The notes under the pieces: model-generated
What the model saw: the letters and a program-made list of their open reading frames with translations, nothing else
Database searches by the model: none
Told to the model about the DNA's origin: nothing
Assembly: GCA_036522835.1 (NCBI GenBank)
Contig: DATDFB010000302.1
Coordinates: 1-16,975 of the forward strand
DNA length: 16,975 nucleotides
From: DATDFB01 sp036522835
Lineage (GTDB): Bacteria; Acidobacteriota; Thermoanaerobaculia; Gp7-AA8
Reading direction: 5' to 3'
In this document: positions 1 through 5,490 of the stretch, piece after piece
How positions within the stretch are numbered: position 1 is the stretch's first letter
Layout of the letters: each line of letters begins with the position of its first letter
Position numbers and translations under genes: made by a program

Positions 1-927
1 GGCGATGCAGCCCTGCTCGTCGCCCGGCTCGAAGAGGAAGGCGTTCTCGCCGTCCGTGAGCAGGTCGCGCATGCCGCCGGTGCGCGAGGCGATGAGCGGC
101 TTGCCGAGCGCCGCCGCCTCGATCAGCACGTTCGGGAAGCCGTCGTAGTGCGACGGGATGACGACGAAGTCGCAGGCGAGGTAGTAGGGGATGAGATCGA
201 AACGGTCGACGGGCGGGACGATCGTGGCGCCGTCGAGGTCCTGCAGATCGGTCTCGCCGACGAGGAGCAGGCGGAAGTCGTCGCCGGCGCGGCGCAATGC
301 GTCGAGGAAAAACGGCACGCCCTTCTTCGCCTTGAGGTGGCCGAAGAATCCGAGGAGGCGGCGATGATCGCGCAACGACGTCGCTTTCGCGCGATCCCCA
401 TCCGTCGCCTGCCACAGATCGAAGTCGATCCCATTCGCGATTACCCGCGCCTCGATACCGTGCAGCGCGCGCACCTTCTCGGCCTGCTCCGTCGTCACCG
501 TGCAGACCGCGGCGGAGCGCCGCAGCGCATCGTCGAGCATCGGACGGCGCCGCGTGTCAAACAGCCCCGCGTCGAGCTCGTTGCCGCGCAGCAGCGTGAC
601 AAGCGGACGGTCGATGAATGCTGCGAACGCCGGCGCCGCCAGGAGCGGCAGGTACCCGCCGAAGGCCACGACGTGCGTGACCGCGCCCATGTCGAAGGCG
701 ACGCGGGCGCGGTTCCAGGCGCAGTTGATCGTGTGCGCCGGATCCTGCTCGAGCGGCCAGCGCAGATGCGCGCGGCGCAGCTCGGGGCGGGCGACGCGCC
801 GGTCGAAGTGGAGGATGTCGACCGCGACGCCCTCGCGCGCGAGGCCGCGCACGATGCGGTCGCACGACTCCGCCATCCCGCCGCGGTCGGGCGGGTAGTT
901 CTCCGTGACGAGGAGCACCCGGTCCAT
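1..927 (-). CDS. GT-B fold glycosyltransferase (group 1/GT4-like), C-terminus cut by window edge
   Basis: This is a likely sugar transferase of the GT4/group 1 type, probably acting on a surface glycan or glycolipid at the inner face of the membrane. The protein starts MDRVLLVTENYPPDRGGMAE, the usual first strand and glycine-rich loop. A mid-protein VIANGIDF marks the interdomain hinge, followed by LLGFFGHLKAKKG at the start of the C-terminal Rossmann domain. Near the edge, HYDGFPNVLIEAAALGKPLI matches the nucleotide-sugar-binding E-x7-E region, followed by ASRTGG. About 309 codons are visible and the C-terminal helices are missing. The ATG overlaps the previous gene's stop by one base (TAATG), and a GGAG lies 7 nt before it, so translation is probably coupled. 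The donor and acceptor cannot be told from sequence. Confidence 0.9.
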   Translation of the reverse strand, partial: MDRVLLVTENYPPDRGGMAESCDRIVRGLAREGVAVDILHFDRRVARPELRRAHLRWPLEQDPAHTINCAWNRARVAFDMGAVTHVVAFGGYLPLLAAPAFAAFIDRPLVTLLRGNELDAGLFDTRRRPMLDDALRRSAAVCTVTTEQAEKVRALHGIEARVIANGIDFDLWQATDGDRAKATSLRDHRRLLGFFGHLKAKKGVPFFLDALRRAGDDFRLLLVGETDLQDLDGATIVPPVDRFDLIPYYLACDFVVIPSHYDGFPNVLIEAAALGKPLIASRTGGMRDLLTDGENAFLFEPGDEQGCIA

Positions 928-1304
928 TAGCTGTCTCCGAATCCGACCGGCCGCTCCTCGTCGTCGATCATGCCGGCCGTGCGCGAGCGAAACGCGCGCT
1001 GGTCGACGTGATCCCAATACGCGCCGGCCAGGCCGGCCACGCCGAGGGCGGCGGCGGCGCCGAAGAGAATCGGGGCGTAACCGCTGCGGCGGTAATACTC
1101 GCGGCGGTAGCCGGAGGCCCACTCCGCGTCGTACTGCTGGTCCTTCTCGGGATCGGCGGCGGCGCATTCGAGGCACTTGGTGTACCCGCTGCGCGCCGAC
1201 AGATGCTCCCGGCACATCGGCCGGCCGCAGTTCGCGCAATTCCGCTCCTCGGTGTTCTCGCAATCGCGCAGGGTGAGCAAACCGCGTTTCGCCATGCAGG
1301 CCAT
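927..1304 (-). CDS. Small zinc-finger protein with a C-terminal membrane segment, unknown function
   Basis: This is a 125-aa protein I cannot assign to a named family. Residues 23-47 carry a metal-binding pattern: C23-x2-C26, C31-x2-H34 and C44-x2-C47, resembling B-box or zinc-ribbon folds. Additional cysteines are at positions 3 and 15. A Tyr/Arg-rich stretch (residues 58-76) leads into one hydrophobic segment at about 77-97, so the finger probably faces the cytoplasm on a single anchor. An AGGAG lies 7 nt before the first ATG, which supports that start over the ATG three codons later. It lies 10 nt after the two-TM gene and overlaps the glycosyltransferase start by one base, so it is part of the operon. 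A role as an adaptor for the envelope glycosyltransferases is inference only. Confidence 0.75.
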   Translation of the reverse strand: MACMAKRGLLTLRDCENTEERNCANCGRPMCREHLSARSGYTKCLECAAADPEKDQQYDAEWASGYRREYYRRSGYAPILFGAAAALGVAGLAGAYWDHVDQRAFRSRTAGMIDDEERPVGFGDS

Positions 1305-1314
1305 GTCTATTCTC

Positions 1315-2067
1315 CTAGCTTGCGGCGGCGGGCTGCGCCTGCCGGTACAGATCGGCGATCACGTTGATGATGACGTCGGGGGGGATCGGATCGATCGTGT
1401 CGCGCTTCACCTTCTGCTCGCCGTGCAGCGTCTGCTTCTCGCCGTAGTTCTTCGCCTTCAGCGTCAGGTCCGCCTCGATCTCGACGTGCTTCTTGCGCTT
1501 GGTCTTCAGCTTCGACTTGCCGGAGCTGCCGCGCTTCCAGTAGCTCTTCTCGATGATCGTCTCGACCACGCTCCAGCGCACGCGGCTGCCGTCGTGCAGC
1601 ACGCCCTCGCCCGACATCCATGGATCGGTGTAGATCGTCGTCGTCACCTTGTCGACCTTCCCCTTGCTCGTCTGCTTCTCGGCGGACATCGGCGGGCGGA
1701 GGTCGAGCTTGAGCTCGATCGGGTCGCCGCTGAAGTCCTCGCGCAGCGCCACGAGCAGCGGTACGGCGCACTTGCGGAGGTTGTCGGAGATGTCCTCCGC
1801 CTTCTTCTTGTTCCAGACGATCAGCAGCACGACGCCGGCGGCGAGGAGCGGGATGCCGATCCACCAGACGAAGAAGAGCATGACCACGCCGGCGACGATG
1901 GCGACTGCGGCGGCGCAGCCGACGTTGCGGCGCGAGACTTCGATGGCGGTGTCGTACTGAGCGATGGGACCGAGGATCGCGAGCAGGTCGTTGATGGGCT
2001 GATGGAGCGAGACCTGCTTCTCGCGGACGATGTTGCTTTGTTCAGAGTTGAGCGGCGGCTTGGGCAT
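1315..2067 (-). CDS. Two-TM hypothetical membrane protein
   Basis: This is a 250-aa protein of no family I recognise. Residues 1-48 are polar. Two hydrophobic segments (about 49-67 and 70-85) are separated by a tight WWIGIP turn, forming a hairpin in the membrane, and are followed by a basic NKKK. The remaining 160 residues are soluble, rich in lysine and beta-like. They include a patterned acidic/basic stretch around GSSGKSKLKTKRKKHVEIE. The topology suggests both termini are in the cytoplasm. A GGAGG/GGAGA lies just upstream of the ATG. The start overlaps the end of the upstream glycosyltransferase by 26 nt, consistent with translational coupling. The function is unknown. Confidence 0.8.
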   Translation of the reverse strand: MPKPPLNSEQSNIVREKQVSLHQPINDLLAILGPIAQYDTAIEVSRRNVGCAAAVAIVAGVVMLFFVWWIGIPLLAAGVVLLIVWNKKKAEDISDNLRKCAVPLLVALREDFSGDPIELKLDLRPPMSAEKQTSKGKVDKVTTTIYTDPWMSGEGVLHDGSRVRWSVVETIIEKSYWKRGSSGKSKLKTKRKKHVEIEADLTLKAKNYGEKQTLHGEQKVKRDTIDPIPPDVIINVIADLYRQAQPAAAS

Positions 2068-3235
2068 CGACTCTCTCCTCCCTCAAGGCGCGGTATTCCG
2101 AGCGAAGCGCGGCGAGCGACCGCGCCCAGGTGAATTTCTCCTCTACGGTGCGGCGCGCGGCGGCGCCGAGCTCGCGCGCCAGCGTGGGATGCTCGATCAA
2201 GATGCGCAGCGCGCGGGCGAGCTCGGCGGGGCGGTCGGGGTGGACGAGCCAGCCGTTGACGCCGTGCTCGATCAGCTCGCGCACGGGCGGGAGGTCCGAG
2301 GCGACGACGGCGACGCCGCAGGCCATCGACTCCACGATCTTCAGCGGCGCGCAGCCCTGCTCGACGTTCCGCGCGCAGTCGGCGAGCGGCGCGACGGAGA
2401 CGAGGGCGTTGCGGCGAACGTTCCCCAGTTCCTCTTCGGACAGCGCGTAGTGCCATTCGATCTTGACGTCGAGCTTCTCGGCGAGCTTCTCGTACGGCTT
2501 CCATGCCTTCGACTGGCGCGAGGCGCAGACGACGAGTTTGAGATCTTTGAAATCGGCGAGGCGGGCGAAAGCGCGGATGAGCGTTTCGATGCCTTGCCAC
2601 GACTGCGGCGAGCCGAAATAGAGAATTGTGGAGTGCGGCGGCCATGCCGCCGCTGTCAGAGCGCCGGCATGGCCGGCGCACTCCACATCCGCGCCGTTCG
2701 GGATCACGCGAATCTTTTCCGAAGAAACGCCGAGCGAAGCCAAGCAGCGCGCCGTCGTCGCCGACGGCGTCACGATCCGGTCCGCCGCCGCGCAGCAGGC
2801 CATCTCCAGCGCGCGCACTTTCGCCAGCGTGGCCGGACCGAGGTCAAACAGATGCGGGAGCTCGATCGACGGCAAGGCGTTGACCTCGTACACGGTCGCG
2901 TAGTCGTGCGGCCGCAGCGCGATGGCCGCCCCGCTCCACGGGTCGCGAAAGTGCGCGAGCTCGAGCTCCGGCATGGCATCGATGACCTTCTGGAGCTCCT
3001 CGCCGAAGCCGACGGCGCGGTCGAGGAAGTTCTCGCTCGCGCTCTCGTAGCGGATCACGTCGACGGCCCCGTCGCGCTGCCAGCGCGGGAAGCCGTCGCC
3101 GCCGAGGACGTAAAGGACGCCACTGCCGAGCTCGTCGAAGAGAGCTCGCGCAAAGCGGTCGATGTGGATCGCCGCCCCCTTGCGCGATGGGAAGCGATCG
3201 AACGCAGCGTAAAGCGAGCGGTGTATGCGACAGAT
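2042..3235 (-). CDS. GT-B fold glycosyltransferase (GT4-like) with no canonical start codon and a repeat-encoded linker
   Basis: This is a second group 1-type glycosyltransferase. The C-terminal domain holds TILYFGSPQSWQGIETLIRA, then IVESMACGVAVVASDLPPVREL (the E-x7-E donor site split here as SMACGVAVV and neighbours), ending in EKFTWARSLAAL. The first canonical start in frame is a GTG at 3058, but the reading frame upstream is clearly coding. It gives IHRSLYAAFDRFPSRKGAAI then GVLYVLGGDGFPRWQRDGAV, the first strand and G-loop of the N-terminal domain. No ATG, GTG or TTG occurs in frame between the stop at 3254-3256 and 3058. The coordinate 3235 (an ATC one base after the upstream stop) is a placeholder. 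An annotation from 3058 would lose about 60 essential residues. The interdomain linker, after VIPNGADVE, is encoded by a palindromic repeat (2627-2687). Confidence 0.85.
   Translation of the reverse strand: MCRIHRSLYAAFDRFPSRKGAAIHIDRFARALFDELGSGVLYVLGGDGFPRWQRDGAVDVIRYESASENFLDRAVGFGEELQKVIDAMPELELAHFRDPWSGAAIALRPHDYATVYEVNALPSIELPHLFDLGPATLAKVRALEMACCAAADRIVTPSATTARCLASLGVSSEKIRVIPNGADVECAGHAGALTAAAWPPHSTILYFGSPQSWQGIETLIRAFARLADFKDLKLVVCASRQSKAWKPYEKLAEKLDVKIEWHYALSEEELGNVRRNALVSVAPLADCARNVEQGCAPLKIVESMACGVAVVASDLPPVRELIEHGVNGWLVHPDRPAELARALRILIEHPTLARELGAAARRTVEEKFTWARSLAALRSEYRALREERVDAQAAAQL
2627..2687. repeat. REP/BIME-like double palindrome inside a glycosyltransferase gene
   Basis: The outer arms TGTGGAGT (2627-2634) and ACTCCACA (2680-2687) are perfectly complementary. 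Inside are two perfect 8-bp hairpins, each with a 3-nt loop. They are GCGGCGGC-CAT-GCCGCCGC (2635-2653) and GCGCCGGC-ATG-GCCGGCGC (2661-2679), separated by 7 nt. The two hairpins differ by one base pair (G-C against C-G), and both positions of the pair have changed together, so each stem stays perfect. On the coding strand the element reads through without a stop and encodes CAGHAGALTAAAWPPHST in the linker. A related copy is at 15545-15608. Confidence 0.85.
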
Positions 3236-3236
3236 T

Positions 3237-3443
3237 CTAAGCCAGCAGGGCGTTCAAGTCGTTGAGCATCCGCTCCAGCGGCAGCCCGTACCCCGTGGCC
3301 ACCTCGGCCAGCGTCTCCGACGCGGAGGACGAACAGCCGACGCAGCCTTGGATATGGTACGCGGCAAAGACCCAGCGCACGCTCGGGTGCAGCGCGAGCG
3401 CGGCGTCGACGGTCATCTCCGGGAGAAATCGCGGTTCGGTCAT
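3237..3443 (-). CDS. DUF1858 protein (hybrid-cluster-protein-associated redox disulfide domain)
   Basis: This 68-aa protein is a single DUF1858/TIGR03980-type domain. The family pattern is visible: an N-terminal MTVDAALALHP, then HIQGCVGCSSSASETLAEVA with the CxxC pair at C34 and C37, and a C-terminal helix ending LNALLA. Family members are thought to be small redox or persulfide-type disulfide proteins, but the precise role is not established. The ATG at 3443 was chosen because homology begins there; the longer frame upstream overlaps moaD and has no family match. The start lies only 12 bp from the divergent moaD start. Its TAG stop abuts the glycosyltransferase frame, so it appears to be the first gene of the minus-strand operon. 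Confidence 0.85.
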   Translation of the reverse strand: MTEPRFLPEMTVDAALALHPSVRWVFAAYHIQGCVGCSSSASETLAEVATGYGLPLERMLNDLNALLA

Positions 3444-3448
3444 ACAAT
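3443..3448 (+). promoter_or_regulatory. Putative -10 element for a leaderless moaD mRNA
   Basis: TACAAT matches the TATAAT consensus at 5 of 6 positions and ends 7 nt before the moaD ATG. Transcription would then begin at or next to the A of the start codon. No Shine-Dalgarno is visible and no convincing -35 lies 17 bp upstream. The first base overlaps the start codon of the divergent DUF1858 gene. Confidence 0.4.
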
Positions 3449-3455
3449 CGCGGCG

Positions 3456-3701
3456 ATGAAGGTCAGGCTCCTCTTCTTCGCGGTGCTGCGCGACATCGTA
3501 GGCAAAAGCGAGGCGGATGTGGAAGTGCCGGACGGCACGCGCGCGGTCGATCTGTGGCAACGGCTGCGCTCGCAATACGCGCCGCTGGCGGCGTACGCGC
3601 AGCCGCCGATGACCGCGGTCAACGAATCGTACGTGCGCCCCGAGGCGGCGTTGCGCGACGGCGACGAAGTGGCCTTCATCCCACCGGTGGCAGGCGGATG
3701 A
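3456..3701 (+). CDS. moaD: Molybdopterin synthase small subunit MoaD
   Basis: MoaD is the ubiquitin-like sulfur carrier. Its C-terminal glycine is adenylated, then thiocarboxylated, and it donates sulfur to precursor Z in molybdopterin synthase. The 81-aa product has the usual length. It starts MKVRLLFFAVLRDIVGKSEA, and ends FIPPVAGG with the required terminal Gly-Gly at residues 80-81. The ATG at 3456 is set by where the ThiS/MoaD fold begins; the longer upstream frame is a shadow of the DUF1858 gene. The stop overlaps the moaE start as ATGA, so the two subunits are translationally coupled. No other cofactor-synthesis gene is in view. Confidence 0.95.
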   Translation: MKVRLLFFAVLRDIVGKSEADVEVPDGTRAVDLWQRLRSQYAPLAAYAQPPMTAVNESYVRPEAALRDGDEVAFIPPVAGG

Positions 3702-4114
3702 GCTATCTCACCGACGACGCGATCGACACCGCCGCGCTGGCGCGGCGCCTCCTCCGCCGCTCCGACGGCGCGCTCGTCGTGTTCGAGGGCGTCGTGCGCG
3801 ACCACAGCGAAGGAAAAGCGGTCGAGTCGATTTTCTACGACGCCTACCGCCCGATGGCGGAGAAGGAGATCGGCGCGATTCTCGACAACGTCCGCCTCGA
3901 GTGGCCCGACGTCGCCGTCGACTGTCTCCACCGCCTAGGGCACCTCGTCGTCGGCGAGACGTCGATCGCCATCGCCTGCGTCTCGCCGCACCGCGCCCAG
4001 GCCTTCGAGGCCTGCCGCGCGGTGATCGACCGCATCAAGCAGACCGTGCCGATCTGGAAGAAGGAGCGGACGCCGGAGGGAGAGGAGTGGGTCGGATGGC
4101 AGCACCAGTGCTGA
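3698..4114 (+). CDS. moaE: Molybdopterin synthase catalytic subunit MoaE
   Basis: MoaE pairs with MoaD as a heterotetramer and builds the dithiolene of molybdopterin from cyclic pyranopterin monophosphate in the cytoplasm. The product is 138 aa. Family landmarks are FEGVVRDHSEGK (residues 29-40), YDAYRPMAEKEI, the SPHRAQAF motif with H98-R99, and DRIKQTVPIWKKE. The lysines K114 and K121 keep the seven-residue spacing of the E. coli active-site lysines K119 and K126. The protein ends WVGWQHQC. It overlaps moaD by 4 nt, and the NUDIX gene starts 19 nt inside its 3' end. Confidence 0.95.
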   Translation: MSYLTDDAIDTAALARRLLRRSDGALVVFEGVVRDHSEGKAVESIFYDAYRPMAEKEIGAILDNVRLEWPDVAVDCLHRLGHLVVGETSIAIACVSPHRAQAFEACRAVIDRIKQTVPIWKKERTPEGEEWVGWQHQC

Positions 4115-4668
4115 CGCCGATCCCCGCGGCGTCGGCGATCGTGCTGCGCGACGCCGAGCCGTACGAAGTGCTGATGATGCGCCGCTCCGCGCGCAGCAGC
4201 TTCGTCCCCGACGCGTGGGTGTTTCCCGGCGGCGCGGTCGAGGAGATCGACCGCGCGCGCGCCGAGGGGGATCTTCTAAACAGCATGCGCTACGCGGCGG
4301 CGCGGGAGCTCTTCGAGGAGACGGGCGTGTCGCTCGGCGAGCCGCTCGATCTGGAGAAGCTCGTGTGGACGTCGCGCTGGATTACGCCGCAGGGCCTGCC
4401 GAAGCGCTTCGACACGTACTTTTTTCTGACGTGCGTCGGCCGCGACGTCGTGGCCAAGGCGGACGAGCGCGAGGCCGTCGACATCGTCTGGATCTCGCCG
4501 GCCGCGGCCATCGAGCGCGGCGACTTCCCGATCGTCTTTCCGACGCGGAAGAACCTCGAGGCGCTGGTCGGCTTCCGCAGCGCGGCGGAGCTCATCGAGT
4601 CGCGGCGCGGCGTGTGCGTCGAGCCGGTCGAGCCGGTTCTCGTGAACGGGCGGCCCGTGCTGCCATGA
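4096..4668 (+). CDS. NUDIX hydrolase, NUDT19-like
   Basis: This 190-aa protein hydrolyses a nucleoside-diphosphate-linked substrate, by family precedent possibly a CoA or acyl-CoA. The NUDIX motif is split. FPGGAVEE lies at residues 43-50 and ARELFEETGV at 69-78, with R70, E71, E74 and E75 present. G46 to R70 spans 24 residues instead of the usual 14, so about 10 residues are inserted. This and the following WITPQGLPKRFDTYFFLT resemble NUDT19/RP2-type proteins. The C-terminal part contains the helix IVFPTRKNLEALV. An AGGAG lies 8 nt before the ATG, inside moaE. The gene overlaps moaE by 19 nt and is cotranscribed, but no functional link to molybdopterin is evident. Confidence 0.88.
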   Translation: MAAPVLTPIPAASAIVLRDAEPYEVLMMRRSARSSFVPDAWVFPGGAVEEIDRARAEGDLLNSMRYAAARELFEETGVSLGEPLDLEKLVWTSRWITPQGLPKRFDTYFFLTCVGRDVVAKADEREAVDIVWISPAAAIERGDFPIVFPTRKNLEALVGFRSAAELIESRRGVCVEPVEPVLVNGRPVLP

Positions 4669-4673
4669 GAGAG

Positions 4674-4747
4674 GTGTCATTCCGAGCCGCAACGACGGCG
4701 AGGAATCCCCCGAATCAGGGGATTCCTCGCTGCGATCGGAATGACAC
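4674..4747. repeat. 74-bp nested palindrome between the NUDIX and MBL genes
   Basis: Two perfect inverted repeats are nested. The outer arms are GTGTCATTCCGA (4674-4685) and TCGGAATGACAC (4736-4747), 12 bp each. The inner arms are GCGAGGAATCCCC (4698-4710) and GGGGATTCCTCGC (4718-4730), 13 bp each, closed by a 7-nt loop. The unpaired stretches between the stems differ in length (12 nt left, 5 nt right). The element starts 5 nt after the NUDIX stop. Its right end contains an ATG (4741) in frame with the MBL gene. It looks like an interspersed intergenic repeat, and sequences with similar CATTCCGAG...AGGAATC arms are familiar to me from many bacterial genomes. It could also attenuate transcription within the operon, though no U-tract follows it. 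Confidence 0.85.
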
Positions 4748-4758
4748 GTGACCCTGCC

Positions 4759-5490
4759 ATGAACGTGCGTGACATCCTCGCCCCGAATCCCGGCCCCTTC
4801 ACGCTCGGCGGCACGCGCACGTACCTGCTCGACGACCACGCCGTGATCGATCCCGGTCCGGCCATCGAGTCGCACGTCCGGGCCATCCTCGAGGCGATGC
4901 CGGGATTGCGCACGATCCTGATCACGCACCGCCACGGCGACCACGCGCCCGCGGCCGTGCCGCTGTGGCAGGCCACCGGCGCGCGCATCGCCGCGCCGCC
5001 CGGCGTGCTCGGCAACGACGAGGGCGTCGCGGAGGGCGACGTCATCGAAGGGCTCGAAGTCATCGCCACGCCCGGGCACACGCGCGAGCACGTCTGCTAT
5101 CTCTCGGCGGACGGCGATCTCTTCACCGGCGACACGATTCTCGGCGCCGGCACGACGACGATCTTCCCGCCCGATGGGCACATGGGCGACTACATGCGCT
5201 CGCTGCGGAAGCTCCGCGCGCGCAACCCGCGGCGGATCTACCCCGCGCACGGACCGACGCGCGACGACGCGGTGGCGCTCATCGACGAGTACATCGCGCA
5301 CCGGCTCGAGCGCGAGCGGCAGATCATCGAAGCGCTGCCGGGAACGGTCTCGGAGATGCGGGAACGGATCTATCCGGAGCTGGACGCGCGGTTGCGCCAG
5401 GCCGCCGAGACCCAGATCACGGCGCATCTCATCAAATTGATGGAGGAAGGACGCGTGCTGCAGAGCGCGGACACGTACCGTTTGTCATGA
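4759..5490 (+). CDS. Metallo-beta-lactamase fold hydrolase, LACTB2-like
   Basis: This 243-aa MBL-fold protein has the zinc ligands in order: H57-x-H59-x-D61-H62 in ITHRHGDHAP, H107 in TPGHTREH, D125 in FTGDTILG and H164 in YPAHGPT. The opening ILAPNPGPFTLGGTRTYLL and the C-terminal helical region (residues about 190-243, IKLMEEGRVLQ) match the LACTB2 group, which has a small winged-helix end. Human LACTB2 is an endoribonuclease, but most bacterial relatives have no proven substrate. I chose the ATG at 4759 because family similarity begins there. The ATG at 4741 would add six residues encoded by the palindromic repeat. Neither start has a clear Shine-Dalgarno. The stop overlaps the peptidase start as ATGA. 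Confidence 0.88.
   Translation: MNVRDILAPNPGPFTLGGTRTYLLDDHAVIDPGPAIESHVRAILEAMPGLRTILITHRHGDHAPAAVPLWQATGARIAAPPGVLGNDEGVAEGDVIEGLEVIATPGHTREHVCYLSADGDLFTGDTILGAGTTTIFPPDGHMGDYMRSLRKLRARNPRRIYPAHGPTRDDAVALIDEYIAHRLERERQIIEALPGTVSEMRERIYPELDARLRQAAETQITAHLIKLMEEGRVLQSADTYRLS

Noticed and set aside
4741..4758. ATG at 4741 as the start of the MBL gene
   Set aside because: It lies in the arm of the palindromic repeat, and the added residues have no family similarity; the ATG at 4759 fits better, although the earlier one cannot be excluded.
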